Counted from the stretch's first letter, positions 9,039 through 17,280 are shown. The stretch: 64,000 nt of DNA from Streptacidiphilus jeojiense (GCF_000719095.1 NZ_JOEH01000015.1:113915-177914), one strand, 5' to 3'. Notes: generated from the letters alone by a model not told the origin. Made by a program: numbers and translations.

Positions 9039-12000
9039 CGTCGCTCGCTTCCCTCGGAGGCGGCCCGGATCAGCCGGGCCGCCCATCGCATACCGGGGCG
9101 GTGGCCCTTGGCGGCGAACGCCGAACGGGCCAGGGCCGCTGCCGATGCCGCCTCCGCGGCGTCACCGAGCAGCAGCTGGGTGTGGGCCCGGTCGAGCAGG
9201 GCAGAGCCGCGCAGGACCGGGGAGTCGGTGCGGTCCGCGGCGCGCACGGCGCGGCCGGCGGCCTCCAGGGCCGGGACGCGATCGCCCCGGGCGGCTGCGA
9301 TCCGGCCCTGCAGACCGTCGTGTTCGACCGCGTCCCCGCGCGGCCGTCCCGCGCCCGAGCCGACCTGCTCCAGGGCCTCCGCGGCGGCGGACCAGCGGCC
9401 GGAGTCCGCCAGGATCCTGGCGGACTCCAGGGCGATGTTGCCCAGCAGCGAGGTCGCCCCCAGCCGGCGGGCGACCACCCGGGCGGCGTCGAGCATGTCC
9501 AGGGCCCGGTCGGGACGGTCCGCCAGCACCTCCACCGCCGCCGCGAAGAGCGGGAGGAACACCTGGGCCTCCGCGTAGCCCAGTTCGTCGGCCAACCGGC
9601 CCGCCTCGGCCAGGCTCTCCCGGGCCGCGTCCGGTTCCCCGTGCAGCGCGAGCAGGACCGCGAGCGGGCAGTTCAGGGTCACCCGGACGGTGCGCCGTTC
9701 GCGCCCCTGCTCGGCCAGCAGGGTCCGGCACTGGGCCACCGCGGCGGGCACCGGTTCCGGGCCCCGCCACAGCGAGATGCCCATCGCACCGAGGGCCGCG
9801 GCCCGCTCCGGCTCGCCGTCGGCGCGGACCGCGTGGGCCAGCGCCCGGGTCAGCAAGCCCTCGGCCTCCCCGTGGCGGCCCTGTGCCTGGCGGGCCTGGG
9901 CGAGCCGCAGGCACGCACGGGCCTGACCGAGCTGGTCCCCGGCGGCCTCGAAGACCGGCAGCGCGGCCTGCGCCGCGTCCGCGGGGGACTCCCCGTCGGC
10001 GTCCACCATCGCCAGGGACAGCCGGGCGTGGGCGGTCTCGGCCGGGTCGGCAGAACCGGCCAGCACGCTCCGGAGCAGGGCGCGGCCCTCGTCGGTGCGG
10101 CCCAGGGCCAGTCTGACCTCGCCCAGCCTGCGGGTGGCGGCCGTCGTCCCGGGCTCGTCCGACCGGCCCAGGGCCAACGCGCGGGCCAGCAGGTCGGCCG
10201 CCCAGGGCAGGTCGGACCGGGCGCAGGCCTGGTCCCCCGCCCGTCCCAGCGCTTCGGCCGCCCGGACCCTCAGGTCCTCGGTCGCGGCATCGAGCATGCC
10301 GAGTTCGCTGCGGTAGCCGTGGGCGCGCTCCAGGTGGCCGCCCACCGCCGCCGGCCCGGCGACCCGGACCGAGGGCAGGGCGGCAGCCTTCTCGTGCCCC
10401 TCGGCCCGGGCCCGCTTGGACATGCAGGCGTAGGTGACCTCCTGGACCAGGCCGCTGCTGAAGCGGAACGTGACCTGGCCGGGGCGGCTGCGCCGGTCCG
10501 GCTCCACCAGTCGGCTCCGGCTGAGCCGCAGCAGGGCGTCGCGCACGCCGTCCGCCATCCGGGCCGGATCCGTGCCGCAGAGTCCGGCCAGTTCGCCGGG
10601 CACGAACTCCCGACCGATGACCGAGGCCAGGTTCAGCGCCGTGCGCTCGCCGGGTTCGAGAGCGTCGATCCGCGCCCCGAGCACGGCCTGGAGGCTCAGC
10701 GGCAGCCCGTCCGGCGCTCCGGCCGCGGCCGCCAGCAGCTGCTCCAGGTGCAGCGGATTCCCTCCGGCCCGCTCCAGCAGCCGGAGCGGCCCGGATTCCA
10801 GGTGGGCGCTGACGTCGGCCAGCTCGGCGGCCAGCAGTGACGCGTCGTCGTCCGACAGGCCGGACAGCAGCAGCGACCTGGACGGGGTGCCCGGCTGCTC
10901 CCGCCGCGGGGTCGACGGCTCGGGACGGGACAGGCACACCAGCAGCACGGCGGTCCGGCCGAGTTCGGTGACCAGCCGGTCGAGCAGGTCCAGCAGCAGC
11001 GGTCCGGCCCAGTGGAAGTCGTCGACCACCAGCACCACCGGACGCCGGGCGGCCAGCACGGCCAGGATCCGGACCAGCGCCGCGCAGGTCTCCTCCACCG
11101 AGGGGTTCGGGGTGCCGTCCAGCAGCAGCCCGACGGACAGCACCCGCAGTGCCTCGGTCACGTCCGGCTGCTCACCGGGGCCGAGCGGGTCACCCGGACC
11201 ACCGGCCGCGAGCAGCGCGGTCACCGCGTCGGCCAGCGGCTGCAGGCTGCCCCGCTCGCCGTAGGGCCGACAGCGCCCGGTGCCGTGCAGGACCGGCCGG
11301 TCGGTCTGCTGCAGCCACTCCCTGAGCAGCCGGGTCTTGCCCTGTCCGGCCTCACCGTGGACCAGTACCCGCTGGACGCCCCTGCCCCGCCCGGCCTCCG
11401 CCAGGGCCTGGTCCAGTGCGGCCAGTTCGCGGCGCCGGCCGACGAAGCGGACGTCGAAGCGGCGCAGCAGCTCCGGGTCGTCCTCGCCGAGACCCAGCAG
11501 CCGGTACGCGGCCACCGGGTCGGTCTTCCCCTTCAACAGCAGCGGTCCGACCGGCTCGGCGCGCACGGCGGCCCCCACCGACAGCAGGGTGTCGGGGCCG
11601 ATCAGGATCTGGCCGGCGGCGGCGTTCTGCTCCAGCCGGGCGGCGACGTTGACGGTCTCGCCGGAGACCAGTGCCTGCCGGGCGGACGCGTCCGAACCGG
11701 CCACCACCTGACCGGTGTTGACGCCGATCCGGACGTTCAGCCGGACGCCCAGGGTGAGTTGCAGCTCGGCATTGAGGGTGGCCAGGGCGTCGAGCATGTC
11801 CAGGGCTGCGGCGAGGGCGCGCCGGGCGTCGTCCTCGTGCACGGTCGGCACCCCGAACACGGCCATCACCGCGTCCCCGATGAACTTCTCCACGGTGCCG
11901 CCGTGCGCCTCTATCTGACGTCCCATCAGTTCGAAATAGCGCAAGGTGACGGTGCGCAGGGTCTCCGGGTCGAGGGTGCCGGACAGTGCGGTGGAGCCCA

Positions 12001-12139
12001 CCAGGTCGCAGAACAGCACGGTGACCATCTTCCGGCCCTCCGTCGCCGCGGCCGCCGGGGCCGGTGCGCACGGTGTCCCGCAGGAGGGGCAGAAGCGGGC
12101 GTCCGGCGGCAGCGCGAGTCGGCAGGAGGAGCAGGGCAT
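9035..12139 (-). CDS. Zinc-ribbon, class III nucleotide cyclase, AAA and TPR signalling protein
   Basis: 1034 aa. Residues 3-20 form a zinc ribbon (Cys3, 6, 17, 20). Residues about 37-200 are a class III adenylate/guanylate cyclase domain with both metal aspartates (Asp45 in FCDLVGST, Asp89 in GDAVMAVFG). An ATPase follows (Walker A HGEAGQGKT, Walker B-like VVLVVDDFHWAG), then TPR-like helices to the end. This architecture is common in actinobacteria, where the cyclase may produce cyclic nucleotide under control of the ATPase/TPR part. It follows the 65-aa gene after 46 bases and its stop overlaps the subtilisin start. Confidence 0.87.
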   Translation of the reverse strand: MPCSSCRLALPPDARFCPSCGTPCAPAPAAAATEGRKMVTVLFCDLVGSTALSGTLDPETLRTVTLRYFELMGRQIEAHGGTVEKFIGDAVMAVFGVPTVHEDDARRALAAALDMLDALATLNAELQLTLGVRLNVRIGVNTGQVVAGSDASARQALVSGETVNVAARLEQNAAAGQILIGPDTLLSVGAAVRAEPVGPLLLKGKTDPVAAYRLLGLGEDDPELLRRFDVRFVGRRRELAALDQALAEAGRGRGVQRVLVHGEAGQGKTRLLREWLQQTDRPVLHGTGRCRPYGERGSLQPLADAVTALLAAGGPGDPLGPGEQPDVTEALRVLSVGLLLDGTPNPSVEETCAALVRILAVLAARRPVVLVVDDFHWAGPLLLDLLDRLVTELGRTAVLLVCLSRPEPSTPRREQPGTPSRSLLLSGLSDDDASLLAAELADVSAHLESGPLRLLERAGGNPLHLEQLLAAAAGAPDGLPLSLQAVLGARIDALEPGERTALNLASVIGREFVPGELAGLCGTDPARMADGVRDALLRLSRSRLVEPDRRSRPGQVTFRFSSGLVQEVTYACMSKRARAEGHEKAAALPSVRVAGPAAVGGHLERAHGYRSELGMLDAATEDLRVRAAEALGRAGDQACARSDLPWAADLLARALALGRSDEPGTTAATRRLGEVRLALGRTDEGRALLRSVLAGSADPAETAHARLSLAMVDADGESPADAAQAALPVFEAAGDQLGQARACLRLAQARQAQGRHGEAEGLLTRALAHAVRADGEPERAAALGAMGISLWRGPEPVPAAVAQCRTLLAEQGRERRTVRVTLNCPLAVLLALHGEPDAARESLAEAGRLADELGYAEAQVFLPLFAAAVEVLADRPDRALDMLDAARVVARRLGATSLLGNIALESARILADSGRWSAAAEALEQVGSGAGRPRGDAVEHDGLQGRIAAARGDRVPALEAAGRAVRAADRTDSPVLRGSALLDRAHTQLLLGDAAEAASAAALARSAFAAKGHRPGMRWAARLIRAASEGSERR

Positions 12140-12185
12140 GGCTGGCGTCCTCGTTCCTTCGTCTCGTGGTGGGTGCTGCTCCAGC

Positions 12186-12383
12186 TCAGAAGAGCGCGCC
12201 GCCGGCGATGTCGCTGTGCGCCTGCACCTCGGGCCCGACCCGGTCGAGCTGACCCTTGAGGTCGATCAGGACGGTGAGCTCCTGCGGGGTGAGGGCGCTC
12301 AGGACGCCCCGTTGTTCGTCATTGAGCGCGTCCAGGGCGAAGCCGGCTGTCTCCAGGCGCGCGAGCGGGGTGTGGTCGTTCAT
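12186..12383 (-). CDS. Small protein of 65 aa, possible RiPP precursor or accessory peptide
   Basis: 65 aa; its ATG overlaps the stop of the di-iron protein gene (ATGA). It has no Cys, is rich in Leu and acidic residues with a helical middle (LNDEQRGVLSALTPQELTVL), and ends in IAGGALF. From memory it resembles the small proteins of the NCBIfam entry called 'aroma-sacti cluster domain', found beside radical SAM and iron-containing redox genes; I could not check this. Its position between a radical SAM/di-iron pair and a protease makes it the best candidate substrate of this operon. The absence of Cys argues against sactionine chemistry on it alone. Confidence 0.6.
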   Translation of the reverse strand: MNDHTPLARLETAGFALDALNDEQRGVLSALTPQELTVLIDLKGQLDRVGPEVQAHSDIAGGALF

Positions 12384-13120
12384 CGGGTACCTCCGGGATG
12401 GGCGGCGAGTTGGTGGAACAGGCGGGCGACGCCGTCGGCCGTGCGCAGGGCGCTGACGGCCACCGCTGCTTCCTGGGCCGGCGTCAGGGGCAGGGCGTCG
12501 AGCAGGGCGTCCAGGGCGGCGGTGTGCCCGGCGTCGAGTTCGGCGTGATCGCGCAGGGTACGGAAGGCCTGGCCGGGCAGACCGGTCCGGTCGGCCAGCC
12601 GGTCGGCCAACCAGGGCGCCGGGGCGTTGCCTTCGAGGACCAGGACGTAGCCGAGCAGCGTGACCGGGTGGTGGTGCTCGACCCAGTAGTACTGTGCGCC
12701 GGCCAGCTCGGCGACGACCGGATCGGGCAGCCGGCTCAGCGCCGCGGCCGGATCGGCGCCGGCCGCCGCCAGGTCGGCGAGCAGCCAGTCGTCGTGGCCG
12801 CGCTCCTCGGCGGCGTGCTGCTCGAAGTACCGCCGCAGCGGCAGCGCCAGCCCGTCACCGGGCGGCAGTTCGGCGCAGCGCAGGGCGGCCCGCTCCAGCA
12901 GCGGTACCGAGGCCCGGATCAGCGCGTGCATGGCGTACAGGTACTCGACATAGCGCGAGCGCAGGCCGCTGGGCCGCCACAGCGCGGTGGTGGCGGCGCG
13001 CAGGGCCGGTCCGGCCAGGTCGAGCTTGATGCGCAGCGCGACGGAGGCGGGCGGCGGCGCGGGAGAGGCGGTCGGCGCGGAGGAGGCGGTCGGCGCGGAG
13101 GAGGCGGTCGGCGCGGTCAT
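12380..13120 (-). CDS. Heme-oxygenase-like di-iron (TENA/THI-4 fold) protein
   Basis: 246 aa, starting at the ATG that overlaps the radical SAM stop (ATGA). After a low-complexity Ala/Pro/Ser/Thr N terminus made by an 18-bp tandem DNA repeat (ASSAPT units), the rest is helical with likely metal ligands in FEQHAAEERGHDDW, YYWVEHHHP and HAELDAGH, the pattern of heme-oxygenase-like di-iron oxidases (HDO) often annotated as iron-containing redox enzymes. Such enzymes can oxidise peptides or small molecules. Coupled to the radical SAM gene on one side and the 65-aa gene on the other, it probably acts on the same substrate (inference). The exact ligand set is not proven. Confidence 0.72.
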   Translation of the reverse strand: MTAPTASSAPTASSAPTASPAPPPASVALRIKLDLAGPALRAATTALWRPSGLRSRYVEYLYAMHALIRASVPLLERAALRCAELPPGDGLALPLRRYFEQHAAEERGHDDWLLADLAAAGADPAAALSRLPDPVVAELAGAQYYWVEHHHPVTLLGYVLVLEGNAPAPWLADRLADRTGLPGQAFRTLRDHAELDAGHTAALDALLDALPLTPAQEAAVAVSALRTADGVARLFHQLAAHPGGTR

Positions 13121-14196
13121 CAATGCCCCCCGGCGCCGGAGAGCGCCACCAGATCGGCGTACCGCGCCACGCCGTGACGCTGCATCAGCTGAACCGGGCC
13201 GACTGCCGACTGCCTCCGTGCGGCCTCCCGGTCCAGCAGCTCGCCGACCGGTCCGGAGCCCTGGCCCACGGCTCCCGCGATCACCTCGGGGTGCTCGGAC
13301 AGGCTCCGGCATCCGGCGCAGTATCCGCCGGCGCAGGGCACCGCGGCATACCGGTCGTACAGATGCGCGGGTCCGACGGCTCGGACCATCCGCAGCACCG
13401 GCGAGGACAGCGAGCGGCGACGCACGGTCCCCCAGTCGTCCTCGGCGATGTGCCCCAGCAGCAGGTGCGCGGGCGCCGGCCTGCGGTCCACGGTCTGCTG
13501 GTTGCAGCAGGCCAGCACCGCGCCGTCGAAGGCGACCACCGGCCAGGCCGCCATCGCGCAGGGCAGCACGCCGCCTCCGTCCGGGCGGTGCGTGCTGGCG
13601 GCGGCGGCCCAGGCAGCCGCCCTGCCCACCGGGCGGACCTCGTTGACCAGCATCGGCACCCGGTCGGCGAACTCCCGCCTGATCGCGGCGGTCAGGTCCG
13701 CGAGATAGGGGTCGTCCGGCCCGGTGCCGGCGAGATGGAAGCTGACCGCGGTCCCCGAGTCGAGTACCTGCCGAACCGCCCGGAAGACGTCGGCGCGCTC
13801 CACCTCCCGCTCGTGGAAGGCGTCCAGGCTCGCCGAGAAGTGGTCGACCGAGCTGATCGCCGCCATGATCCGCGGCGGTACCGGGCCGCCCTTGGCGAAG
13901 AACATCCCGCTCAGCAGCGCGCTGCGGGCGCCGGCCGCCCGGATCCGGGTGGCGAGTTGCTGCACCAGGGCGGGCAGCAGCAGCGGCTCCCCGCCCGTGA
14001 GCATCACCACCTCCGGCCGCTCCTCCGCGGTGAACGAGTCCACGAACTCCAGCAGTTGACCGGCGTTGGGCTCCTCGCCGGTCATCGTGGACGAGGTCGA
14101 GCAGTGCGCGCAGCTGAGCGGGCAGCGGCGGGTGAGGGTGAGCAGGAGACCGGCGCAGGGGACGGGCCGCAATCCGATGAACTCGGCCAGCTCCAT
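13120..14196 (-). CDS. Radical SAM enzyme with SPASM-like C terminus
   Basis: 358 aa, ATG with GGGGGAT upstream. The radical SAM cluster motif CxxxCxxC is Cys25, Cys29 and Cys32 (RRCPLSCAHC), followed by the SAM-binding LTGGEPLLL stretch. The C-terminal part has clustered cysteines (LPCAMAAW, LACCNQQ, VPCAGGYCAGC) that can hold an auxiliary Fe-S cluster, as in SPASM peptide-maturing enzymes. First gene of an operon with overlapping stops and starts that continues into the di-iron protein and the 65-aa protein. Likely a peptide-modifying enzyme; the reaction is unknown. Confidence 0.85.
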   Translation of the reverse strand: MELAEFIGLRPVPCAGLLLTLTRRCPLSCAHCSTSSTMTGEEPNAGQLLEFVDSFTAEERPEVVMLTGGEPLLLPALVQQLATRIRAAGARSALLSGMFFAKGGPVPPRIMAAISSVDHFSASLDAFHEREVERADVFRAVRQVLDSGTAVSFHLAGTGPDDPYLADLTAAIRREFADRVPMLVNEVRPVGRAAAWAAAASTHRPDGGGVLPCAMAAWPVVAFDGAVLACCNQQTVDRRPAPAHLLLGHIAEDDWGTVRRRSLSSPVLRMVRAVGPAHLYDRYAAVPCAGGYCAGCRSLSEHPEVIAGAVGQGSGPVGELLDREAARRQSAVGPVQLMQRHGVARYADLVALSGAGGH

Positions 14197-14360
14197 GGAT
14201 CCCCCAGTGGTTCAGTGATCGTGCCGCTGAGCGGCGACTGCAACGTCCCCAGTGTCGGGGGGCCGCGTATGGTTTCGGTTTGCTGAAAGCTTGCGGGTGG
14301 TATGCCCCTCCCCCGGTCGGGAGTCAGCGGCAGGCGTCCGCAGCGGACATGCTGCCGATC

Positions 14361-14418
14361 TACCGATTGCGAACCGGTTGTCGACCGGTACCGAACCCGG
14401 GCCGTCGAGACTGTTCCC
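14361..14418 (+). promoter_or_regulatory. Shared regulon promoter box, copy 1 (orphan CxVY precursor)
   Basis: About 58 bases almost identical to 16224-16281 (TACCG, then TTGTCGACCGGTACCGAACC, then GTCGAGACTG in both). The central CCGG-TTGT-CGACC-N4-CCGAAC matches the boxes upstream of the transporter at 16.1 kb and the lanthipeptide precursors. It lies 53 bases before the 48-aa precursor. Confidence 0.65.
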
Positions 14419-14470
14419 GATCTGGACGACACGGTTCCAGCATGTCCGCCTCCTCCCATGGGAGTAATCC

Positions 14471-14617
14471 ATGCCCGAGAAGCTCCTCGACACCGAGGTC
14501 ATCTGCGGCGTCCTCCACCAGGACACCGCCAACTCCGACGACGCCCCCGCCGACATCGCCGAGCTGCACAAGGCCGCTTCCATCTGGTGCGCCGTCTACA
14601 TCCCGCCCTCGATCTAG
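14471..14617 (+). CDS. Orphan precursor peptide of the CxVY family, 48 aa
   Basis: 48 aa, ATG with GGGAG upstream. It shares with the four peptides at 16.3-17.3 kb the N-terminal element TEVICGV, then NSDD and the AELH stretch, and a variable end WCAVYIPPSI. Cys12 and Cys40 are exactly 28 residues apart, the period of the whole family. The element C-x-V-[LFY] therefore occurs twice. It sits alone, about 1.7 kb before the other precursors, separated from them by a transporter gene on the other strand, but it has the same promoter box. Inferred substrate of the radical SAM enzyme at 17.4 kb. Too short to be found by most gene callers. Confidence 0.75.
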   Translation: MPEKLLDTEVICGVLHQDTANSDDAPADIAELHKAASIWCAVYIPPSI

Positions 14618-14644
14618 GCTCCGCAACCGACCCTGACACGGGTG

Positions 14645-14700
14645 AGGGCCTTCTGGGTCGGTGGGGATGGTGACATCCGCACCGGCGCTCAGAAGGCCCT
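14645..14700. terminator. Hairpin between convergent precursor and transporter
   Basis: Perfect 11-bp inverted repeat (AGGGCCTTCTG with its complement) around a 34-base loop, placed between the stop of the 48-aa precursor and the stop of the minus-strand transporter. It could end transcription from both sides. Confidence 0.6.
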
Positions 14701-14715
14701 CTGTCGGTAAGCCCC

Positions 14716-16065
14716 CTAGACGGAGACCGGGTCCGGTTCGGCTTCCGCTTCGGCGCCGGTCCCGGTTCGACCGCTCCCGTGGGGCAGGGCGAGGAACGCG
14801 TATCCGGCCGCGAGCACGATCAGCAGACCGGACACGGAGAAGACGGTGTCGACCGGTCCGACGTGCAGTCCGCCGAGATCCGCGTGGAAGTCCTGGAGCA
14901 GGGTGCTGGCCAGCCATCCGGCGGCGATGACCGAGAACGTCGAGGCGAGCTGGTTCACCGGGTTGAAGACGGCCATCGTCCGTCCCAGGTACTCCTGCGG
15001 TGTGGCCTGCAGCAGCAGCGGACCCAGCGCGGTGTTCACCATGGCGACCGGGATCGAGCACGCCGTGAGCAGGACGAGACCGCTCCAGAAGTGTGTCTGC
15101 CGGGAGTAGCCGACGAACAGCATCCCGGTGAGGAGCAGCGCGAGCCAGATGGTGGCACGGGCGCCGAGCCGCTGGACGACACGTCCGGACCACAGCGATC
15201 CGGCGATGGCACCGACCCCGAAGGCCGTCGACATGAACCCGAAGAGGTTCGGCGCGGTGCGCAGGTTCTCGGTGACGAAGAAGACGTCCAGCGCGTTCAT
15301 GGCACCGGTGCCGCACTGGACGATCACGGCGACGGTCAACAGGGCGACGAGGATGCGGTTCCCGGCGAAGAAGCGCAGACCCTCGACGAACTCCCGCCCC
15401 AGGCTCCTGCGTTCGGGCCCGGCCGGCTCCGTCCGCGCCAGTTCCGAGATATCCGTGCGCATCGAGCGGATCACCAGGTAGGAGAACAGATACGAAGCGG
15501 CGTTGATCAGCAGGGCCCACTGCAGGCCGAAGACGAAGAGCAGCGGCGCCCCGAGCGGCGGTCCGATGATCGCCGCGGTCGCCATGGTCGCCTGCCCGAT
15601 GCCGGCCGCCCTGGTCCGGTCCACCTCCCCGGTGATGATCTCGCTGAGGATCGCGAAGCGGGCCGGACCGAAGAACTGGCCGGTGGCCTCGACCGCGAAG
15701 ACGACCGTGTACACCAGGCCGAGCCACCCGTAGGCGGGCAGGGCGCTCACCGGCAGGAGGGCGACGATCGCCAGCGCGCCCACGAGGACCGCACGGATCA
15801 CCTCCGAGCGCAGCATCGTCCGGTACCGGTCCCAGCGGTCCACGAAGACACCGGCGACCGGGCCGACCAGCAGCACGGCTGCTCCCATGGAGAGCATGAC
15901 TCCGCTCACTGCGGCCGGCGCCCAAACCTTGTCCTTGCCGAGGACCGTGGCGATCCACAGCACCAGGGTCGTGTCGAAGACGTAGTTGCCGACGGTCGAA
16001 ACGGCCTGACCGCACCACAGCCGGGCGTATTCGCGGTTGATGAGCCTTGTGCTTGTTCGCTGCAT
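14716..16065 (-). CDS. MFS transporter, probable peptide exporter or immunity
   Basis: 449 aa with about 12 hydrophobic segments; the N-terminal half has the MFS loop motif GVFVDRWDRYR and the family resembles EntS-like and macrolide-type exporters. It is read away from the multi-motif precursor and carries its own copy of the shared promoter box (16105-16152), so it should be expressed together with the precursors. Two more MFS genes occur at 20.6 and 24.7 kb. Likely role: export of, or resistance to, the mature peptide (inference). Confidence 0.85.
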   Translation of the reverse strand: MQRTSTRLINREYARLWCGQAVSTVGNYVFDTTLVLWIATVLGKDKVWAPAAVSGVMLSMGAAVLLVGPVAGVFVDRWDRYRTMLRSEVIRAVLVGALAIVALLPVSALPAYGWLGLVYTVVFAVEATGQFFGPARFAILSEIITGEVDRTRAAGIGQATMATAAIIGPPLGAPLLFVFGLQWALLINAASYLFSYLVIRSMRTDISELARTEPAGPERRSLGREFVEGLRFFAGNRILVALLTVAVIVQCGTGAMNALDVFFVTENLRTAPNLFGFMSTAFGVGAIAGSLWSGRVVQRLGARATIWLALLLTGMLFVGYSRQTHFWSGLVLLTACSIPVAMVNTALGPLLLQATPQEYLGRTMAVFNPVNQLASTFSVIAAGWLASTLLQDFHADLGGLHVGPVDTVFSVSGLLIVLAAGYAFLALPHGSGRTGTGAEAEAEPDPVSV

Positions 16066-16104
16066 GATCCAGAGTCCTCGCGCGTGTTCAACCGGAGTGC
16101 GGCG

Positions 16105-16152
16105 ACGCTAGGGCGGCGGAGTTCGGTAGCGGTCCACAGCCGGCATGGAAAC
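16105..16152 (-). promoter_or_regulatory. Shared regulon promoter box, copy 2 (transporter)
   Basis: On the minus strand it reads GTTTCCATGCCGGC, then TGTGGACC, then a -10-like CCTAGCGT at the end. The central CCGGCTGTGGACCGCTACCG differs at few places from copies 1 and 3 and shares the flanking GTTTCCAT with the lanthipeptide boxes, so it bridges the two promoter subtypes. Confidence 0.65.
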
Positions 16153-16223
16153 GGTATGCCGATCCCCGGCCGCACCGCCGCTGGGTGCCGTCCCGCCTCA
16201 ACAGCCGCCCTGGGCTGCAGATT

Positions 16224-16281
16224 TACCGGTTACGAAGCACTTGTCGACCGGTACCGAACCCCGGCGGTCGAGACTGCTCCC
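16224..16281 (+). promoter_or_regulatory. Shared regulon promoter box, copy 3 (precursor array and radical SAM operon)
   Basis: Nearly identical over about 58 bases to copy 1 at 14361. It ends 55 bases before the ATG of the four-motif precursor and is the only evident promoter for the following precursor array and enzymes. Confidence 0.65.
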
Positions 16282-16336
16282 GTATCAGCGAAGGGTGTCT
16301 CTCCAGGACGTCCGAACCCAACCATTGGAGCAACCC

Positions 16337-16651
16337 ATGTCCGAGAAGTTCAAGGGCAACCAGGTCATCTGCGGCGTCTTCGACAAGGAGCTCAACAACT
16401 CCGACGACGTCATCGCCCACACCGCCGAGAAGTTCACCGGCACCGAGGTCATCTGCGGCGTCTTCGACAAGGACCTCGCCAACTCCGACGACGTCATCGC
16501 CCACAGCTCCGAGAAGTTCACCGGCACCGAGGTCATCTGCGGCGTCTTCGACAAGGACCTCGCCAACTCGGACGAGGTCGTCGCCCACAGCTCGGAGAAG
16601 TTCACCGGCTCCGAGTACATCTGCGACCTCTACACCAAGGACCTGTTCTGA
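16337..16651 (+). CDS. Multi-motif tandem-repeat precursor peptide of the CxVY family, 104 aa
   Basis: 104 aa from the ATG at 16337. After MS the protein is three consecutive 28-residue repeats (3-30, 31-58, 59-86), each with EKF, then EVICGVFDKDLANSDD (or a near variant), then a VIAH stretch, followed by a shorter terminal unit ending YICDLYTKDLF. Cys occur at 12, 40, 68 and 96, exactly 28 apart. The internal motif is C-G-V-F-D-K-[DE]-L, the terminal one C-D-L-Y-T-K-D-L, so they are versions of one element. This is the layout of a multi-core RiPP precursor. It leads the operon containing three more single-unit precursors and a radical SAM gene. The real cores and any leader are unproven. Confidence 0.8.
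   Translation: MSEKFKGNQVICGVFDKELNNSDDVIAHTAEKFTGTEVICGVFDKDLANSDDVIAHSSEKFTGTEVICGVFDKDLANSDEVVAHSSEKFTGSEYICDLYTKDLF
16343..16648 (+). repeat. In-frame 84-bp tandem repeats within the multi-motif precursor
   Basis: Units at 16343-16426, 16427-16510 and 16511-16594 plus a partial unit to 16648. Units two and three differ at only a few bases, so the array probably grew by recent duplication or recombination. Confidence 0.85.
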
Positions 16652-16686
16652 TCGTCCGCCCCGCCCCCTCACCGCTGGAGGAACAC

Positions 16687-16845
16687 ATGCCCGTCCTGAC
16701 TGACATGTTCGAGGACACCGAGGTCATCTGCGGCGTCGTCGACAGGGAGCTCGACAACTCCGACGACCTGCCGGCCTACGGCGTGGAGCTGCACGAGACC
16801 GCCGCCACCTGTATGTGCACCATCTACGACCCCACCCTGACCTGA
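16687..16845 (+). CDS. CxVY-family precursor peptide, 52 aa
   Basis: 52 aa; the ATG is preceded by CTGGAGGAACAC, a ribosome-site block repeated in front of the next two precursors. It has the conserved TEVICGVVD and NSDD elements (Cys15) and a variable C terminus TCMCTIYDPTLT. It carries two cysteines, 42 and 44, in the terminal unit, unlike its siblings, and its spacer is one residue longer. It starts 35 bases after the multi-motif precursor. Inferred substrate of the radical SAM enzyme downstream. Confidence 0.75.
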   Translation: MPVLTDMFEDTEVICGVVDRELDNSDDLPAYGVELHETAATCMCTIYDPTLT

Positions 16846-16889
16846 CCGACACGTTCGAGCCGGTCGGACTCCTGCCACTGGAGGAACAC

Positions 16890-17045
16890 ATGTCCTACCT
16901 GTCCGAGAAGTTCGAGGCCACTGAGGTCATCTGCGGCGTCTTCGACAAGGACCTCGCCAACTCCGACGACGTCCTCGCCCACACCGCCGAGATCCACGAG
17001 TCCGCCGACCTGGTGTGCAGCGTCTACACCCAGGACCTGGACTGA
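16890..17045 (+). CDS. CxVY-family precursor peptide, 51 aa
   Basis: 51 aa, ATG after CTGGAGGAACAC. It has the consensus unit EVICGVFDKDLANSDD with Cys15 and the terminal unit LVCSVYTQDLD with Cys43, again 28 residues apart. Of the single-unit peptides it is closest to the repeat unit of the multi-motif precursor. It lies 44 bases downstream of its sibling in the same direction. Confidence 0.75.
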   Translation: MSYLSEKFEATEVICGVFDKDLANSDDVLAHTAEIHESADLVCSVYTQDLD

Positions 17046-17075
17046 CCGCTCTTCCCCAAACTGCTGGAGGAACAC

Positions 17076-17261
17076 GTGTCTGTCCCGACCGAGAAGGACG
17101 ATGTCCTCGCCCACGGCGCCGAGGCGTTCGAGGCCACCGAGGTGATCTGCGGCGTCTTCGACAAGGACCGCGCCGACTCCGACGACGTCCTCGCCCACAC
17201 CGCCGAGCTGCATGAGGCCCCCACCTACGGGTGCCCCCTCTATGTCTCGGACCTGGCCTAG
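17076..17261 (+). CDS. CxVY-family precursor peptide, 61 aa
   Basis: 61 aa from the GTG at 17076, which has the same CTGGAGGAACAC block as its siblings. Its N terminus contains DDVLAHGAE, the tail of another 28-residue unit, so it looks like a partly eroded multi-unit precursor. Cys25 sits in TEVICGVFDKDRADSDD and Cys53 in YGCPLYVSDLA, 28 apart. It is followed by a strong hairpin and then the radical SAM gene. Confidence 0.75.
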   Translation: MSVPTEKDDVLAHGAEAFEATEVICGVFDKDRADSDDVLAHTAELHEAPTYGCPLYVSDLA

Positions 17262-17280
17262 CCGTTCGCCTCCCGCAGTC

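Noticed and set aside
14374..14418. ECF sigma promoter reading of the GAAC and CGTC elements in the shared box
   Set aside because: GAAC and CGTC are only about six bases apart there, far short of the 16-17 bases of ECF promoters; the TTGACC/TAGC reading in the other copies is better.
16343..16648. CRISPR-like array
   Set aside because: The repeats are in-frame coding units without spacers and encode a peptide with constant Cys spacing.
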